From Silurus meridionalis (taxonomy: Eukaryota > Chordata > Actinopteri > Siluriformes > Siluridae): a stretch of 64,000 bases of DNA. The notes under the pieces are model-generated. The model searched no databases. It was not told where the DNA came from and saw only the letters and a program-made list of their open reading frames with translations. Positions 24,946 through 39,164 of the stretch are shown here, in pieces. The stretch lies in assembly GCF_014805685.1 (NCBI RefSeq), contig NC_060884.1, forward strand, positions 17,729,356 through 17,793,355, read 5' to 3'. Made by a program: the position numbers and the translations under genes. Numbering within the stretch: the first letter of the stretch is position 1; each line of letters begins with the position of its first letter.

Positions 24946-25840
24946 AACAGCATGATATAATTTTGTGCCTGAAGGGAGGGCGACATGGACTTCATGCAGA
25001 AAGATAAATAGGTAAAGCTTGCTCAAAACCAGACTGTGTATACTGCTTGTGTGGAGGTGAGAATGGTGGTCGGTCTGTCAAAGACATTGGCATATTTGCA
25101 ATAATGCTATATTGAGATACAAAGTTTATGGTAGGACAGTGCACAGAGAATTAACCTGGGTAATAGACCATATCCATCATACGATTCTTGTTACATTACT
25201 TAACTCTTTCTTATGGATTTGACCAGGTGTAAATACTATATGTCATAGAGACAGGATGTAAATGTTTTCAGAATGCTATGTAGGTCGTAATATGTTCTCT
25301 CTTCATCATGAAGGTGATAATCTCACTGCTGAAAATGTATGCATTAACAGAGAATTGAAATTGAAAAAATTGCACAATGCACTCTAAAATGTAGTGACAC
25401 CAGTGATGCAAAGTCAGGTTTAACCACCCTAGTCCTGGAGTTTCCCCCTGTCCTGCATTTTGTGCCTCAGTCTTTTGTATACATATTTCCCGCCAGTTTT
25501 TTTGCCCAACACAGCTGACTCAGCTAAGACTGTGATTTATTTTTTGCATGGTTGTCAGTGTGACTCACAGCAACTTATAATCATTATATTATAAAGTAAT
25601 TTTTTCTACCCAGACTCATTAATCATGTTTTTTTTTTAAATAATGCTCACTGTGTAAACTGAAATCATTGTTATAGCAGTTTGGTAGACATGTTTCTTGC
25701 AACTAATTTTGTAGGAAAACACTGGGGAGATGAATCATGAAGCACATGTTTTCGTGTGGGAATGTAAATTCAGGAGAGATTCTTGTTGAATGTGATTTCA
25801 GAGTCCTCTTTGTATCTTATTTACTGAGTAAACATGAATG

Positions 25841-25843
<3 letters not shown>

Positions 25844-25919
<76 letters not shown>

Positions 25920-25921
25920 TA
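25844..25921. repeat. (TA)n microsatellite upstream of the kcna2 coding exon
   Basis: About 38 TA units with a single C near the end. It sits in the probable last intron of the kcna2 leader, some 165 bases before the splice acceptor at 26086. Confidence 0.95.
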
Positions 25922-26086
25922 TGAGGCGAGAGTACTGTGATGACATGCAGTGTACAATTGAAGTATTCATATGCATCTCTGTCTGCTGTGTTTCAGTGAA
26001 TCCATTGGGAACACACTGTGGTATTAAACCCCTCTTCTTGTTAGACATCACCCTCCATTTTCCTCGCACTGTGCTATCTATCTCAG

Positions 26087-26117
26087 GTGAAAAGTGCAGG
26101 CCTCACCCTCCTGCATA
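26087..26117 (+). other. kcna2: kcna2 coding-exon leader after a splice acceptor
   Basis: A pyrimidine-rich stretch ending 'ctatctatctcag' at 26086 forms a plausible 3' splice site. The 31 bases from here to the start codon contain no ATG, which supports 26118 as the start. Confidence 0.5.
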
Positions 26118-27599
26118 ATGACAGTGGCAACAGGAGATCCCTCAGATGAGGCAGCAGCACACCCAGGCCACCCTCAGGACTATGACACTGAGGGAGAACA
26201 GGATTGCTGCGAAAGAGTTGTCATCAACATTTCAGGTCTCCGCTTTGAAACACAGTTAAAGACGCTTTCACAATTTCCTGAGACATTGCTTGGTGATCCA
26301 AAAAAGCGAATTCGATACTTTGACCCTTTAAGGAATGAATATTTCTTTGATAGAAACCGGCCAAGCTTTGATGCCATCCTTTACTACTACCAGTCCGGTG
26401 GAAGGTTACGGCGCCCTGTAAATGTGACTCTGGACATATTTTCAGAAGAAATTCGGTTTTATGAGCTTGGAGAGGAGGCTATTGAGATGTTCAGGGAGGA
26501 TGAAGGGTTCATAAAGGAAGAGGAGAGGCCTTTGCCTGACAATGAATTTCAGAAGCAGGTCTGGTTGCTATTTGAGTATCCAGAAAGTTCAGGACCAGCA
26601 AGGATTATAGCCATTATATCTGTCATGGTGATTCTTATTTCAATAGTCAGCTTCTGTCTAGAGACTCTGCCTATATTCCGAACTGATGACGAGGATATGC
26701 ATAAAGTCCAAACATATAATACTAACTCTACCACAAAATATGTGTCCACCTCCTTCACTGACCCGTTCTTCATCCTGGAGACACTTTGCATAATCTGGTT
26801 CTCCTTTGAGTTCCTGGTGCGGTTCTTTGCCTGCCCAAGTAAAGCTAGCTTCTTTGTGAATATAATGAATATGATTGATGTGGTGGCTATTATCCCCTAC
26901 TTTATTACACTAGGAACAGAACTGGCAGAGAAAGCAGAAGATGGGCAGCAAGGGCAACAGGCAATGTCATTAGCTATTTTGCGAGTCATCAGACTAGTAA
27001 GGGTCTTTAGAATCTTTAAGCTTTCACGCCATTCAAAGGGACTCCAGATTCTTGGGCAAACTCTGAAGGCCAGTATGAGAGAACTTGGGTTGCTCATCTT
27101 CTTTCTCTTTATTGGAGTCATCCTCTTCTCCAGTGCTGTCTACTTTGCTGAAGCAGATGAACCTGAGTCCCAGTTCTACAGTATCCCAGATGCCTTCTGG
27201 TGGGCTGTGGTTTCTATGACGACTGTTGGCTATGGAGATATGGTACCCACTACTATAGGTGGAAAGATTGTTGGTTCTCTTTGTGCCATTGCTGGAGTGT
27301 TGACAATTGCCTTGCCAGTGCCTGTCATTGTATCAAATTTCAACTACTTCTACCACCGTGAAACAGAGGGTGAGGAGCAAGCCCAATATCTGCAAGTTAA
27401 CACCCCCAAAGCCGATTCCCAAGAAGAACTGAAAGGAAGTCAAAGTGGTTCTACCCTTAGCAAATCTGAATATATGGAGATTCAAGAAGCAGTGAACAAC
27501 AGCAATGAGGACTTCCAGGGGGAGGATCACAAAAAAGGCAATTGCACTTTGGCCAACACAAACTATGTGAATATCAAAAAAATGCTGACTGATGTATAA
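26118..27599 (+). CDS. kcna2: Kv1.2 voltage-gated potassium channel subunit
   Basis: Intronless 493-residue Shaker-family subunit (mammalian Kv1.2 is 499). Kv1.2 forms low-threshold delayed-rectifier channels, classically in axons with Kv1.1. The start [21 protein letters not shown] and the end [14 protein letters not shown] are near-diagnostic of Kv1.2, as is [10 protein letters not shown] after the filter. T1 is at about residues 32-125. S4 carries R289, R292, R295, R298 and K301. TVGYGD is at 369-374, with V376 in the outer pore. An NST glycosylation site (N203) is in the S1-S2 loop. The LTDV end is a PDZ ligand. The ATG has A at -3. Codons are AT-richer and much poorer in CG than kcna3. 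It lies 12.6 kb downstream of kcna3 in the same orientation, as in other vertebrates. Confidence 0.97.
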   Translation: MTVATGDPSDEAAAHPGHPQDYDTEGEQDCCERVVINISGLRFETQLKTLSQFPETLLGDPKKRIRYFDPLRNEYFFDRNRPSFDAILYYYQSGGRLRRPVNVTLDIFSEEIRFYELGEEAIEMFREDEGFIKEEERPLPDNEFQKQVWLLFEYPESSGPARIIAIISVMVILISIVSFCLETLPIFRTDDEDMHKVQTYNTNSTTKYVSTSFTDPFFILETLCIIWFSFEFLVRFFACPSKASFFVNIMNMIDVVAIIPYFITLGTELAEKAEDGQQGQQAMSLAILRVIRLVRVFRIFKLSRHSKGLQILGQTLKASMRELGLLIFFLFIGVILFSSAVYFAEADEPESQFYSIPDAFWWAVVSMTTVGYGDMVPTTIGGKIVGSLCAIAGVLTIALPVPVIVSNFNYFYHRETEGEEQAQYLQVNTPKADSQEELKGSQSGSTLSKSEYMEIQEAVNNSNEDFQGEDHKKGNCTLANTNYVNIKKMLTDV

Positions 27600-28761
27600 T
27601 CAACTGATGTTGCATTATTGGATAATTACAAATGACTGTGAAAGAGATGGCAGCCTTAGTCTGCAAGATTTCTGAGGCTTTAAAGTTTTAAAGGATTATA
27701 GAGGATCACGATAAGGCAAAACCTCTGCTACTGATATGAAATTTTCTGTTTTGCTCAGAAATTTCAGGATCAGCCCAGCCCTCTATGTAAGGTTGTCTAC
27801 ATATTCAAACGTTCATCTGTGCATGCAATTACCTTTCATCTTCATGACTCTCACTAAAAAAATCTAACTTTCTGTAGCAGAAGAAACTGTACAACCTAGA
27901 GGAGGATGAAGAAACAACCTAAGTAAATGGGTTATCGTCTACAACGTGTATACGCTATCAACATGTATCAAGTCCTCAAAGTTCAGCTACATCTTTTTGC
28001 TTCTCCAAAGAAAATATTCTTGTGCTTCTCCTGCTGTAAGGAAAGCAAGGCCTCATGGGGAGTGTAATAATAATGATATAAGCTTATGAGAAGAAAACCT
28101 TCCTCCATTGTTGCTGCTGCTTATAATAGATGTCTAATAGGAGTAATACTTAAACATGATAAACACGATAAACTCAGATTCAATTAGCTCAAAGCATTTA
28201 AAACAGTTTTTAAGACCATCGTCTCCCCAGTAGCCTATATATGTATGGACAACACTAACATCTATACTCTCATGAAAGCATTTACTGCAAAGACTTTCAA
28301 GACAGACTGAAAGTTTCTGTGCCATATTTTATGTCCACATCAATGCAATTAATCACATTTGTGCAGCATGTATGTTTATCATCTTTTTAATATCATACAG
28401 ACCAGATTATGCTGTTGTTTGCTGACCAATTTTGGGTTAAGGCCAGCTACATGATTTGGTACAGAAAACAGTGACACTGACCAAAACTCACACCAATTAG
28501 AAGAATTATTTTATTCAAACAGATCCCAAAATCTCTGAATATCCTTAGAACACAAGTTGCCTGTACCAATGATATTGTAGCAACATTTAATGTGACAGTG
28601 ATGTGATTATGGAACATGTTACATATGTACCACAGAAACAAGCAGCTCAAGTTGTGTTGTAGTTCAGCATTTTGATCATTTCCTTACTTTTCTAAGATAA
28701 TGATTGATATTCAATTTACTTGGGAAGTAAACAAGCCATATCTAACTAACACTGTAATAAA
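27600..28761 (+). other. kcna2: kcna2 3' UTR (probable)
   Basis: Follows the kcna2 stop. A candidate polyadenylation signal, AATAAA, is at 28756-28761. The true end is uncertain. Confidence 0.4.
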
Positions 28762-30975
28762 ACACAACATATATTTAGCCAGTGAATATAGCAAATTGCT
28801 AGCATTAACAACATATAAAAAATATTTTATTATAATCACAATATGAATTATTTTATGCAGTGAATTTAATTGTTCCATTTATATGGAGAGGCTCTAGAAA
28901 GAACTTTAGATATACAGTTGGGTTCAAAATTCTGAAACTGTATTAAAAAAATCAAATGATATTGAATTCTATATCTTATATTTACTTTTCAGGATTTTGC
29001 AATATTTCCATTTAAATGTAGGTCATTTTGCGATAGTAACACCAATGGGACTGTAATAGTTCTGAAATGTATCATCAGGTTTTATGCAAACTGGACTCTA
29101 TGCCAGTAAAAGTGCACACTGGTATTAAAAGAAAATTGGGACAAATCAAATACTAAACTGAATCTGATATTCGTGTAGTCTCAGAATGTTTTATTCCACT
29201 GTATGTCTAAAGTCTATTGTGTATATGGTAGCTAATATAAAATAATGGGCATGAACACAGTGCAGCTTTTAGGTTTTGTTTTATTTTTGTTTTTGTTTTG
29301 TTATGTTTTATTTGTCTTTGGATTCAAAGGCAATGGGATGCACATAGTGACCTTTAGGTAGTTGGCAGAGCCACAGAACATGACTAGAATGACTTAACAG
29401 TACATTGCAGTAGCTGCATCGTCACGTTCCTGATAGCATCAGTTGACCTTCCTAAAGAATCAGGTTTACTTCTCTCATGACAAGGAAAGGACTATAAATC
29501 AATACATTATATTATAGCGTAATGGATATCAATGATATTGAGAGCACCACAAAGCTGTATAACTTTCAAATCGGTCATACTGAGGTCATACTGCAGTAGC
29601 CTGAGCTTTTTTTTCCTGAGGCCAGTAGCTCTTTTACTTTCTTCTATGGGTCTTACAATGGTAGCTAGTGCAGTATGTATTAGAAGTGTAGAAGCATTTT
29701 TGGTCATTCAAACTTCCAAATTGGCATTTAAGATTGTTTAACCAAAGCATTGAACTTCAATTAGTTTTTGTTTTTTTAACTCTTTTGCTTTTATCTTCTA
29801 TTGTTTGGCAGGAAATAATGAAAGTGAAATGTTTTATTGTGTAGCAATCATCATGCACAGTGCATGTTTTTTTTAGTTTTTAATTTTTTATTTCTGAAAC
29901 AGACTGTATTTGCTGACACTTGTGTAGAGAAGGAAGAATTCCTCACAGCTATTAGCTTTCAGCTTTGTTCTAGCTGAGGCTTGAAGTGCATTCCTTGAAA
30001 GTTCATATTTTGGTCATTTTGGTCATTTGCATTTAAGACCTTATGTGGCTGTTTAAAAAAAACAGAAAAAAAAACAAAATAACAGGTGTATGCACATTGT
30101 ACATGGCCAGTCAGATTAATATATAATAACTTAAATGCAACAGACAGTGAGCTTTATTCTATGCATAGAAAAGTACACAGAAAGAATGTATCGTCCCATT
30201 TCCTGCACACTTGCACTGTTTTTTTTTGTGTTTATTTTATTTCATTTTCACTGGCAAGCATCATATGTGTGACCTGAAAATGAAAGAGAATGTATGCCTG
30301 TGAATAATTTGTTTCTCATTGTATATTTAGCACTTTTAAAAGGCAGATTTACAAACCACTGCCATCATATTGATTGCAGGTATTGTGTTTGTTTGTTTGT
30401 TTGTTTTTTATATTGGAGCACCAAATGTCTTAATTTTTCTTTTATATATATCTTATTATCATTCCATTGCCTAAGACTGGAAGGATGCAAACGGTCATGT
30501 CTTATTCTATTCTATTCTATCTTTACTGAGATATGTAAGTGCAATATATTAGCTCAACTCGGTTCCTTAACTACTGTAGCCAATGAGATTTGCTTCATCA
30601 TGTAACATTTGCTTCATCAGCAGACCAAACAAAAAATCGGTATAAAAATGATTATGAATATTTAAGATTTTGACCGAAGATCAATTAAGAATTGTCTTTG
30701 ATTGAAAACACACTCCCCATTCATATATCTTTCTGATGAAGCTCATTGTATTTCAGCTGCTTTCATTAAGATCATGTTTTATTAGAGCCTGATGGAACTG
30801 GCAACGTTAAAAAATGGATCTCATTACTCAATTATGCAAACCTGTTTTTGTGTGTTGAGCATGAATCGTGTCTCTGTGTATCAATGCGCTACTGCTTGGG
30901 GAGTTACAATCATCTTAGAGCTTTACAACTGCAGTCCAGGTTTAAATAAAGCAGATTTGGGGCAGATTGCTATTG

Positions 30976-31077
<102 letters not shown>

Positions 31078-31511
31078 GCAGAGTTCTGTGCAAAATCTGT
31101 TATATGTTATCCAGCCATTTTCAGTTTACCTGATGATGCTAAAGATAAGTGCTTTCAAGGACTTAAGTGACATGTAACTTACACCTTTCATCCTTCATAT
31201 CAATGAAGCCTAGCAACTACAGTATGCTGTAGATTGTATACATTTGTTTTTTTCAATTTAAAAAACATTTACAACAAAACAAATATGGAAAATAACATAA
31301 GGAGCATGGAGGGAAGTTCAGCACATTGTTTGGTTCCGAATGAGATGCACTTTAATAGTACAATAAGGAGACAATCTAATGATTGAGACTAAGCATAGAA
31401 CCGTTCCAAATGTCAACTCATGTCTTAATGCTACAATAATAATGAAAATGAAGAAGCAATCTTAAACCTGTGTTTGGATTTTACTTCTCTATGTTTTCTG
31501 TGTTCTGTGTT

Positions 31512-31519
31512 CTCTCTCT

Positions 31520-31591
<72 letters not shown>
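31512..31591. repeat. (TC)n(TG)n microsatellite
   Basis: A short TC run continues into more than 30 TG units. Confidence 0.95.
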
Positions 31592-31595
<4 letters not shown>

Positions 31596-33099
31596 AGGCG
31601 AAGAAGCATTTCATGACTTCACCACTTCATAGAACAGCGAAACAATCAGGACAGCTTTTGCTTATGTTAATTATCATTAGTCAGTTTAATTGCATGCTTT
31701 GTAGCAGTTCTACAGTAGAAAAACAAATTAGAAGCTATTTCTTTTTGCACCATTTTTCTCTTGTGTTCAGCATCCTGTATGTTCCTGTGTAAGTCTATTA
31801 GGCAGAAAACAGCATGAGCTATAAATAGACAATGATGAAGGAAAAAAGAAAAAGATAGAAAAATAAGGAATCTATTTTTCTCTTTTGAGCATGAAAGAAC
31901 TAGAGGGTGGTTTTGGAAGATACGTTTTGAGCAAGTGTTGGGGGGTTGACAGAATATTCACAGGAGACAGAAATAGATTAAACAGTGAGACAGGAGGAGG
32001 GAGGTGAAGAATAGAAGATGACACCTTCATCATCAGGAAGTGTGTGCACAGTATTCATTTTGTTCACCAGTTAATGTTCTCGTCTTCATGGAATTTTTAG
32101 AATTTGTTTAGATCCATTAGTATAAGCAGACATTTGGTTTCTTTTTTATTGATTATTTTTAACATGGCTTATGAGATGAGGTCATGAAATGATAGAGGAT
32201 CTAAGCAAGTGGTAGGGTTTTAATCCTACCTTTTAATCCTTTTTACCATCCATAAAAGCTCTTCTTTTTATACTACATACAAATGTACTGAGATATGTAC
32301 ATGGCTGGATTAATTTCCACTATATTCTCCCAGACGTCTCTTAGAAGATGCAGGTGAAACGCTGATACTTAAGAAAAGTAACACCGATTAGTTCATCTTT
32401 ATTGCCCCCTAGAGGTGTTCTACAGTATCACGTACTCTATATACCAACACAAGCGCGCTCCATGCAGCAATGCACCTGAACCAACTGACTAAACAGCACT
32501 AAATGCCTGGTACGAATGCACTGGGAAACCGAATAGCAAAAGTCGCATTGCACTTAAGTCTGGATTGGGAAATACTGCAGCACTGGGAGGATTTCATTAA
32601 AAATGCACTTCTATTTTTAGAAAATAGTATGTCTAATAGCGGAGACTGATGCATACATTCAATTAAGCCTAATGAGAATGTTCTCTACTAGCAGAATACA
32701 TATTATAGAGCTTAATAGGCATCACGTGCGCCCTGTACTATAAATAAAGTAATACAGTATAGATGTACTGCGCCGTAGCAGAGATGCATGACAGGAAAAG
32801 CTGCAGAGAGTCTTAAAATAGCCCTCGTTAATAAATCTTTCAGCACTGTCCATAAAACCAGCTCTGGCATCTTACTTAGCACAATCATGAAGATGGTATT
32901 ACACTGAAAGGAATACAGTGGCTAGAAATAACAGGTTTTTATTGCCTGAGAGCTCATGTGTAAAAGTATACACATTAAAGTATAACCTGGCCAACCCTGG
33001 CTGGACAGGAGAGATACAGATGGGGAGTTTCACAGAGGTGTAAATTGGTGTTAAATTAGAATGGATAGATAAAAAGGATTGCTGCTGACAGATTGATGT

Positions 33100-33102
<3 letters not shown>

Positions 33103-33138
<36 letters not shown>
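33103..33138. repeat. (GA)n microsatellite
   Basis: About 18 GA units. Confidence 0.95.
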
Positions 33139-33142
<4 letters not shown>

Positions 33143-35639
33143 GAATTGGTGTGATTAACATTAACATTGGTGTGATTAACAAAACAAATCTGCAAAATGT
33201 TGCCATCGCTTACTTATCACAAAAGTTCATACTTTAATATACATTATAAATCATTGCAACAAAATAAATTGCTATAACTTTTTTTTTTTTTTAAAAAAGC
33301 AATGAAATAGCTTTCATCAAAATACATTTTACCTGCTGAACTGAAGGTGTACAACCTCTTTTCTCCACCAGGTGTGCTAATTTTGCAGCTGTTCTGCATC
33401 TCAGTTTGGCTTTCTGTACAGTGCACTTTACATGTGCAGCTGTAAGAATGCTCATCGGGGCTGGAGTGAGTAATGAGATCAAATGTATTACCAAGCAGAT
33501 GTCATAAGGATTAAGGATTTGAAGGACAAAAGATTTACCACTACGCAAATGTGTAATACTATATAGCTTTAATTTACGTACGTTTACACTGGAACTCTAT
33601 TCGTAATGTATTTATAAACCACTGAATACAGTATAATGTTCATAAACAGTAAGTTATTATTGATATAAAGTAACACGCAAACTATCACATACCTGCCACC
33701 TCCTATAAACCTCAGCCTATGACCTCATCACATGAACTCCATTTATACTCTCTTCCCACACACAGTCACCAGACTACATAACACTTTTGTTTACAGTCAC
33801 ACTAATATATTTTAATAACCTGGGATGATCAATCTATCAATCTATCTGCCTGCTTCACACTGATCTAGTCTTGTCCATGCCTGTTTTGTTGATCATCTCT
33901 CAGTATTTTCCAGCCATTTTGTTTGTGAAGTACAGATTTAAAAAGTATGATGTGTAGTTATATGATTTATATACAGTCTGCTTCTTGGTATGTAGACTCA
34001 AATAGTAGTCAAATAGACTACTAGCATTCAGTGCTATGACCATTATAAATGTAGTGAAAGGACCAGCAGTAATACAAAGAAATTCTGTCAACAACACCAT
34101 TGCGTGCAACCTGGCTATACATATTTAGACTTTTGACTCTGAATTAACATGTATTTGCATCATGACTCAGAAAGAGAAAGAGAATGCGTAAGCATGACAC
34201 ACAGAGACTATAAAAGACAATATTGCCTGCCTCCAAATCATGTATGACCAATAAGCAAGCAAAAGCTAGCTCAATGCTTAAAAGCATTGTTTTGATGTTG
34301 TATAAATAATTAATAAATTAGTTATTCAAATTATATAAAACATCTATTTGTTTCTCTAACTGTAGACAATATAACCTTCATGTAACAATGCACAACACAC
34401 AAAGTAAAACAAATAATGATAAAGTGCTTGTGTAAGTAAATTGAGCTGCATAAAAATCAATACTTCATTTTATTACCTCCTCGGCTATTCAGCTTTATCG
34501 ATCTTGAGGCAGACAGCTTAGGTTAAGTCCATTTAGCTAAGGGGATAGGCAGATTACTGTCTAAAAACTTCAGAAACAGTAAAGTTTAAAAGACTACAAG
34601 CAAATTAAGTGAAAGATTAGTTACACAACATAGCCATAGACTTCCTGTGTTAAACAATTTAAACTAAAAACTTTAACATTAAAATATCTAAATATTTTGA
34701 TTTGTTAAAAATTATTACAGCTTTTTTTTTGTTATCTTTTGTAAATGAAATATCTGTGCATGCATAAAAAGTGTTAGTAACAAAAGATATTTTACTGGTG
34801 CTTCTAGCAGCAACAGTTGCTGTGAAAAATTGTGCCTAAGATTATTAGCCCATTTTTACGGGCTGGAAATAGCACATCAGCACGAAGAATAAATAGGATC
34901 TCTGAACCATCTTTCATACTTGACTTTGTTTGTCCAATAGGCACAGCATGGGTGTCCACAGCCTGTGGTGTTTTGTTGGATCGTAGGTTAGGCAGATGGT
35001 CTCACAGTGGGAGACGGGGATGGAGGTGGAGAGGTTGAAGGGTGAGTGCCTGTGAGAGGTGCTGTGGGATAGGCTGTGCAGCCTGGAACACTAATGAAGA
35101 ACTGCAGGGGAGGGGTGGTGCCACCAGGCTTTAAAGAGGTCTAGAGTCTAGAGGGTGTGTTTGTGTTGGCTGCACTATGGCAGCATTTGCACATTATTTT
35201 GAACAGAACACCTCAAATAAAGGTGAAACATAAAGGAAAACATTTCACAACAATATCTTTTTCATTTGACAGATGCAATGACCTGCAATTTATAACCATA
35301 AAACTATTCAAACTTATAGTTTTATATTACACAAAGTATAAATATATAAACATTTAGTCTCATACTTACATATTAAAATTCACAGATGTTTGATTGGGTT
35401 AAGATCTGAAAACTACAAAAGTCACAGCAAATGGCTTTTATACTAAATCTTATACTGAATCCTTGTTCCTTGTGGATGGGGAACTCCCATCAGGATAAAA
35501 TGCTCCTTCATAGGACAAAAGTGATCAGTCAGAAGAACTGTGTATTGATTTGTAGTGGTGACTCTTCCCACTTAGGGGACAAACTCAAACCATGCCGACA
35601 ATGCAGCCAATGCAGTTACATTTGAAACCTTGTTTTCAC

Positions 35640-35850
35640 ATTGATTCCTTTGTTAGGAACACTAGCACATTCATGCAATTGTCCAATCAGCCAATCATGA
35701 GCTTGCAGTGTATTTCAGAACACCATGCGGTCAAGTTAATGTTCACATTCAACATCAGCATGTGATCTTTGTGACTCTGACCTTGGCATGTTTATTGGTG
35801 TCATGAGGTGGGTTGAGTATTTCAGAACTTCTGGGATTTATACACACAAC
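35640..35850. repeat. Fish dispersed repeat fragment
   Basis: The block order 'caatcagccaatcatgagct', 'gtcaagttaatgttcacatt', 'atgtgatctttgtgactctg', 'accttggcatgtttattggt', 'gagtatttcagaacttctgg' and 'gatttatacacacaac' matches a widespread fish repeat. I cannot name the family. Confidence 0.55.
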
Positions 35851-36371
35851 AAATTATTCATTACACAGTGGTGTGAGTTGGCTGGATGGTAGGGTTTTTG
35901 TGGGGTCATGACACCCAGTGAGTGGTGATTTAAAAAGCAGAAATGACTTGTTAATGAGAAAAATCAGAAAAAAACTGGTTTGAGCCAACATAAAGTCTAA
36001 CTCAAAAAACTTAAATAAATTCCTTGCAACCACGGAGAGCACAAAAGCATCTTGAAACAAATAGTACATGGGGTGCCACTACTGTCAGCCATAAATAGAC
36101 ATATGAGGCTAAGCAGGCACAATCTCACCAAAACTGGACTGCAAACAGAGGAGGTGATTACATAAAGGTTTTGCTTTTGCATGGTTTTTATCCATTGCAC
36201 TGCTGTCACCTGATTAGTTGTGTGGATGATTGTAAGAATGTATAAGGATGCAGGTACTTCTATTAAAATCGCCAGTGAGTGTATATACTGAAGGCAGGAT
36301 GCCAGTTTACCACATAAACATACCACTTTTACACATTCATTCACACCTAGATAATTTATATTTCAAATTGG

Positions 36372-36384
36372 GCACTAGGGGGTT
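36372..36384 (+). promoter_or_regulatory. Weak CTCF-like motif
   Basis: GCACTAGGGGGTT agrees with the CTCF core at about 10 of 13 positions. Confidence 0.2.
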
Positions 36385-37531
36385 CTAAGGCTACAATGAT
36401 TTTCACTTTTTGTCACCTTGTTGTCCCTTATATATTTTTTTTATTTGTTTAAACTTATTGTAGATTTATTTGCCAGGTTAATACTTATTTAAGGATGCAA
36501 AAATGGCAGTTTGGTGGTGCTGGGACCTCAACACATTATAAAAACCCTTATATAAATAAATAAATAAATAAATAAATACCCTTCTATACTGTAACACAAT
36601 GCCTTAATCTCTGACCCACCACAACTAGTTCAAGCAGCTTGTACTGATTCAACCACTTCTACCTCTGAGCTGACTCTAGACTGCACAGATTGGATGTGAG
36701 CTAGTTGTGATGGCTCAGTGAATAAGGCATTGAGCTGAAGCAGAACATGTGTTCAAATCCAAATACTGCCAAAATACCTTCACTTGGTCCATGAACACCA
36801 TCCTGAACCATCAGCCAAATGAGAAAACAGTTGTTTACAGTAAATTGTACAATGTACACTCCTTTACTATTAACCCAAAATGGCAGGGAAATGAGAGTAT
36901 ATTTTTTAAGCATTATTTTACAGTGAAGCTCATCTATGTTGGATTATTCATGTTTTCCATCCAAAAACATGCAGGTATGTAAATTGGCTATGCTACATTG
37001 CCCCTCCACATGAATGAGCATGTGAATGTGTACCTCTCTCACACCCAGAAATTACCAGATTCATGATGACTCTGACAAGAATACAGCAATTATACACAGT
37101 GATGAACATACCGACAGATTTACATCGAGATATACTACATATAGACATATCTGTATGAATATTTACACATATACACACATTATAATGGCATGAGACTTTA
37201 TATATCAACAGAATCCTACATCAACAAATCAATAGGGCTATCTTTATTGTAATAAGTTGATACTCTTGGTCTTTGAAGGGAGTGGACCATTAAAAGCCTG
37301 CAAAGCAATCTTATTAATTGAAGTGATGCTGCAGTGTGTCTGTAGCCAGCTTCTCTTTGCTTAATGAAGAACAAGTTTGGCTGTTCATCAAAGCCTCACC
37401 ACAAACTGTCCCTCTAGTCTGGCTATATTTCATTCAGTGTGTAATGAGTGTTCATCTAGAAGTGGACAAACCCAACTTTGTTCTTTGTTCTGTTTACATT
37501 CATTTTATGGTTCATTTACAGATCTGTAATG

Positions 37532-37763
<232 letters not shown>

Positions 37764-39164
37764 CCTCCTTTTAAATTCAATTGTGCTTAATAATTGTACA
37801 TTCGTTTTAATACAATATAATAAGCCTAAACAATACTTGGCATACTGGAGATGTCACAAGCTGCTATTAAATTAAAACTAAAAACACATCTCTTCAGTAA
37901 ACAAGTAAACTAGTGTGATATTAGATATTCTTAGCCCATGGCCTATTTTTGCCAGCATGAGGCTATACTTTATAATAAATACTTCACTTCCACTTCTGTG
38001 AGTAAGAGCTTCTAAATGTGGTAAATGTTTAAGGAATTTAATAGTGACATGGTTTTCAATAAGAAAGCATGTTTCCAGAAGTATGTTTACACAGCTGCCC
38101 TGACTAACAGAAAAAAACTTTCATAATCACTATAATTATTAAATAAAAATGAATTCACTCTACTTACTTTAAAAATTAAAATATATTTTTTTGAATAAGC
38201 ATCCTGTATTTATTATATTATTTTTATACAGCAGGTGCAATTCCAAAGAAAAGTTAGGTGCAGCTATGATGTAGCTTGTTATTAATGGCCTTACATTTTT
38301 TTTCTTTTATGCAACACTTTTGTAAGTGGCTCTTTGGATGAACTCCAGAAGTAATGTCACGATGCTAGTTATGAGAGCACACATGAGAAAAGCCAAGCTG
38401 GATCTTAGATCAGAGTTCCTAGATCAGTGGTGAAATCAGCAGTTATTATTTTCCATGACAGTGTATCTCCAGATATCTGTTGCATGCTACTATTTGGGGT
38501 ACTATAGGGTTTATGACAAATGTTACTTTAAAAAAAAGTACTCACCATAACATTTAAGGGAAGTACATTGTTTTACACGGTGGCCACAAAAAAATACTAG
38601 CTGCCAGATGTAAATTTTTGTCCTATAATGGCATAAAGCAACAAATGTATTTAAATATTGATTAAAAGTTCATATTTAATAAAAAAGCAAGAAAGAGGGA
38701 AGTGTGATTATGCTTTCCAGAATAACAACAATGATATAATTATAGATCATTAGCAAGGATGAAATGCAGAAGATTAAATACATAAAATGTTAAAAATCCA
38801 GTTTTTTTATATATGCAATTAGCCTATGAGCCAAAGACTGCCAACATCGGAAAAGTGACAGGGTGATTTACTTATTTCTTCTGTTTGGAACAATTTGTTA
38901 GTTGTGATTTTTATATCTTTTATATTTATATCACATGATATAAAGTGTTGTTCTATTCAATAAAGACAGCATGTTATTACTAATAAATGACAAGCACTTT
39001 CTTATTAACTATTAATTTAATATGAGTTATCTCCTGACAACTCACTTTCTATGATAAATAAAATTATGTCTCAAATTGCACTTTCATGAGTTAATACAGC
39101 CTATCACTGTCCTGATATTTACATCAGGTTTTATAAAATACATATTATTAACATAAGCTGCCAT

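Noticed and set aside
32403..32415. Another CTCF-like motif (cccctagaggtgt)
   Set aside because: Only about 9 of 13 core positions agree; too weak to list as a site.
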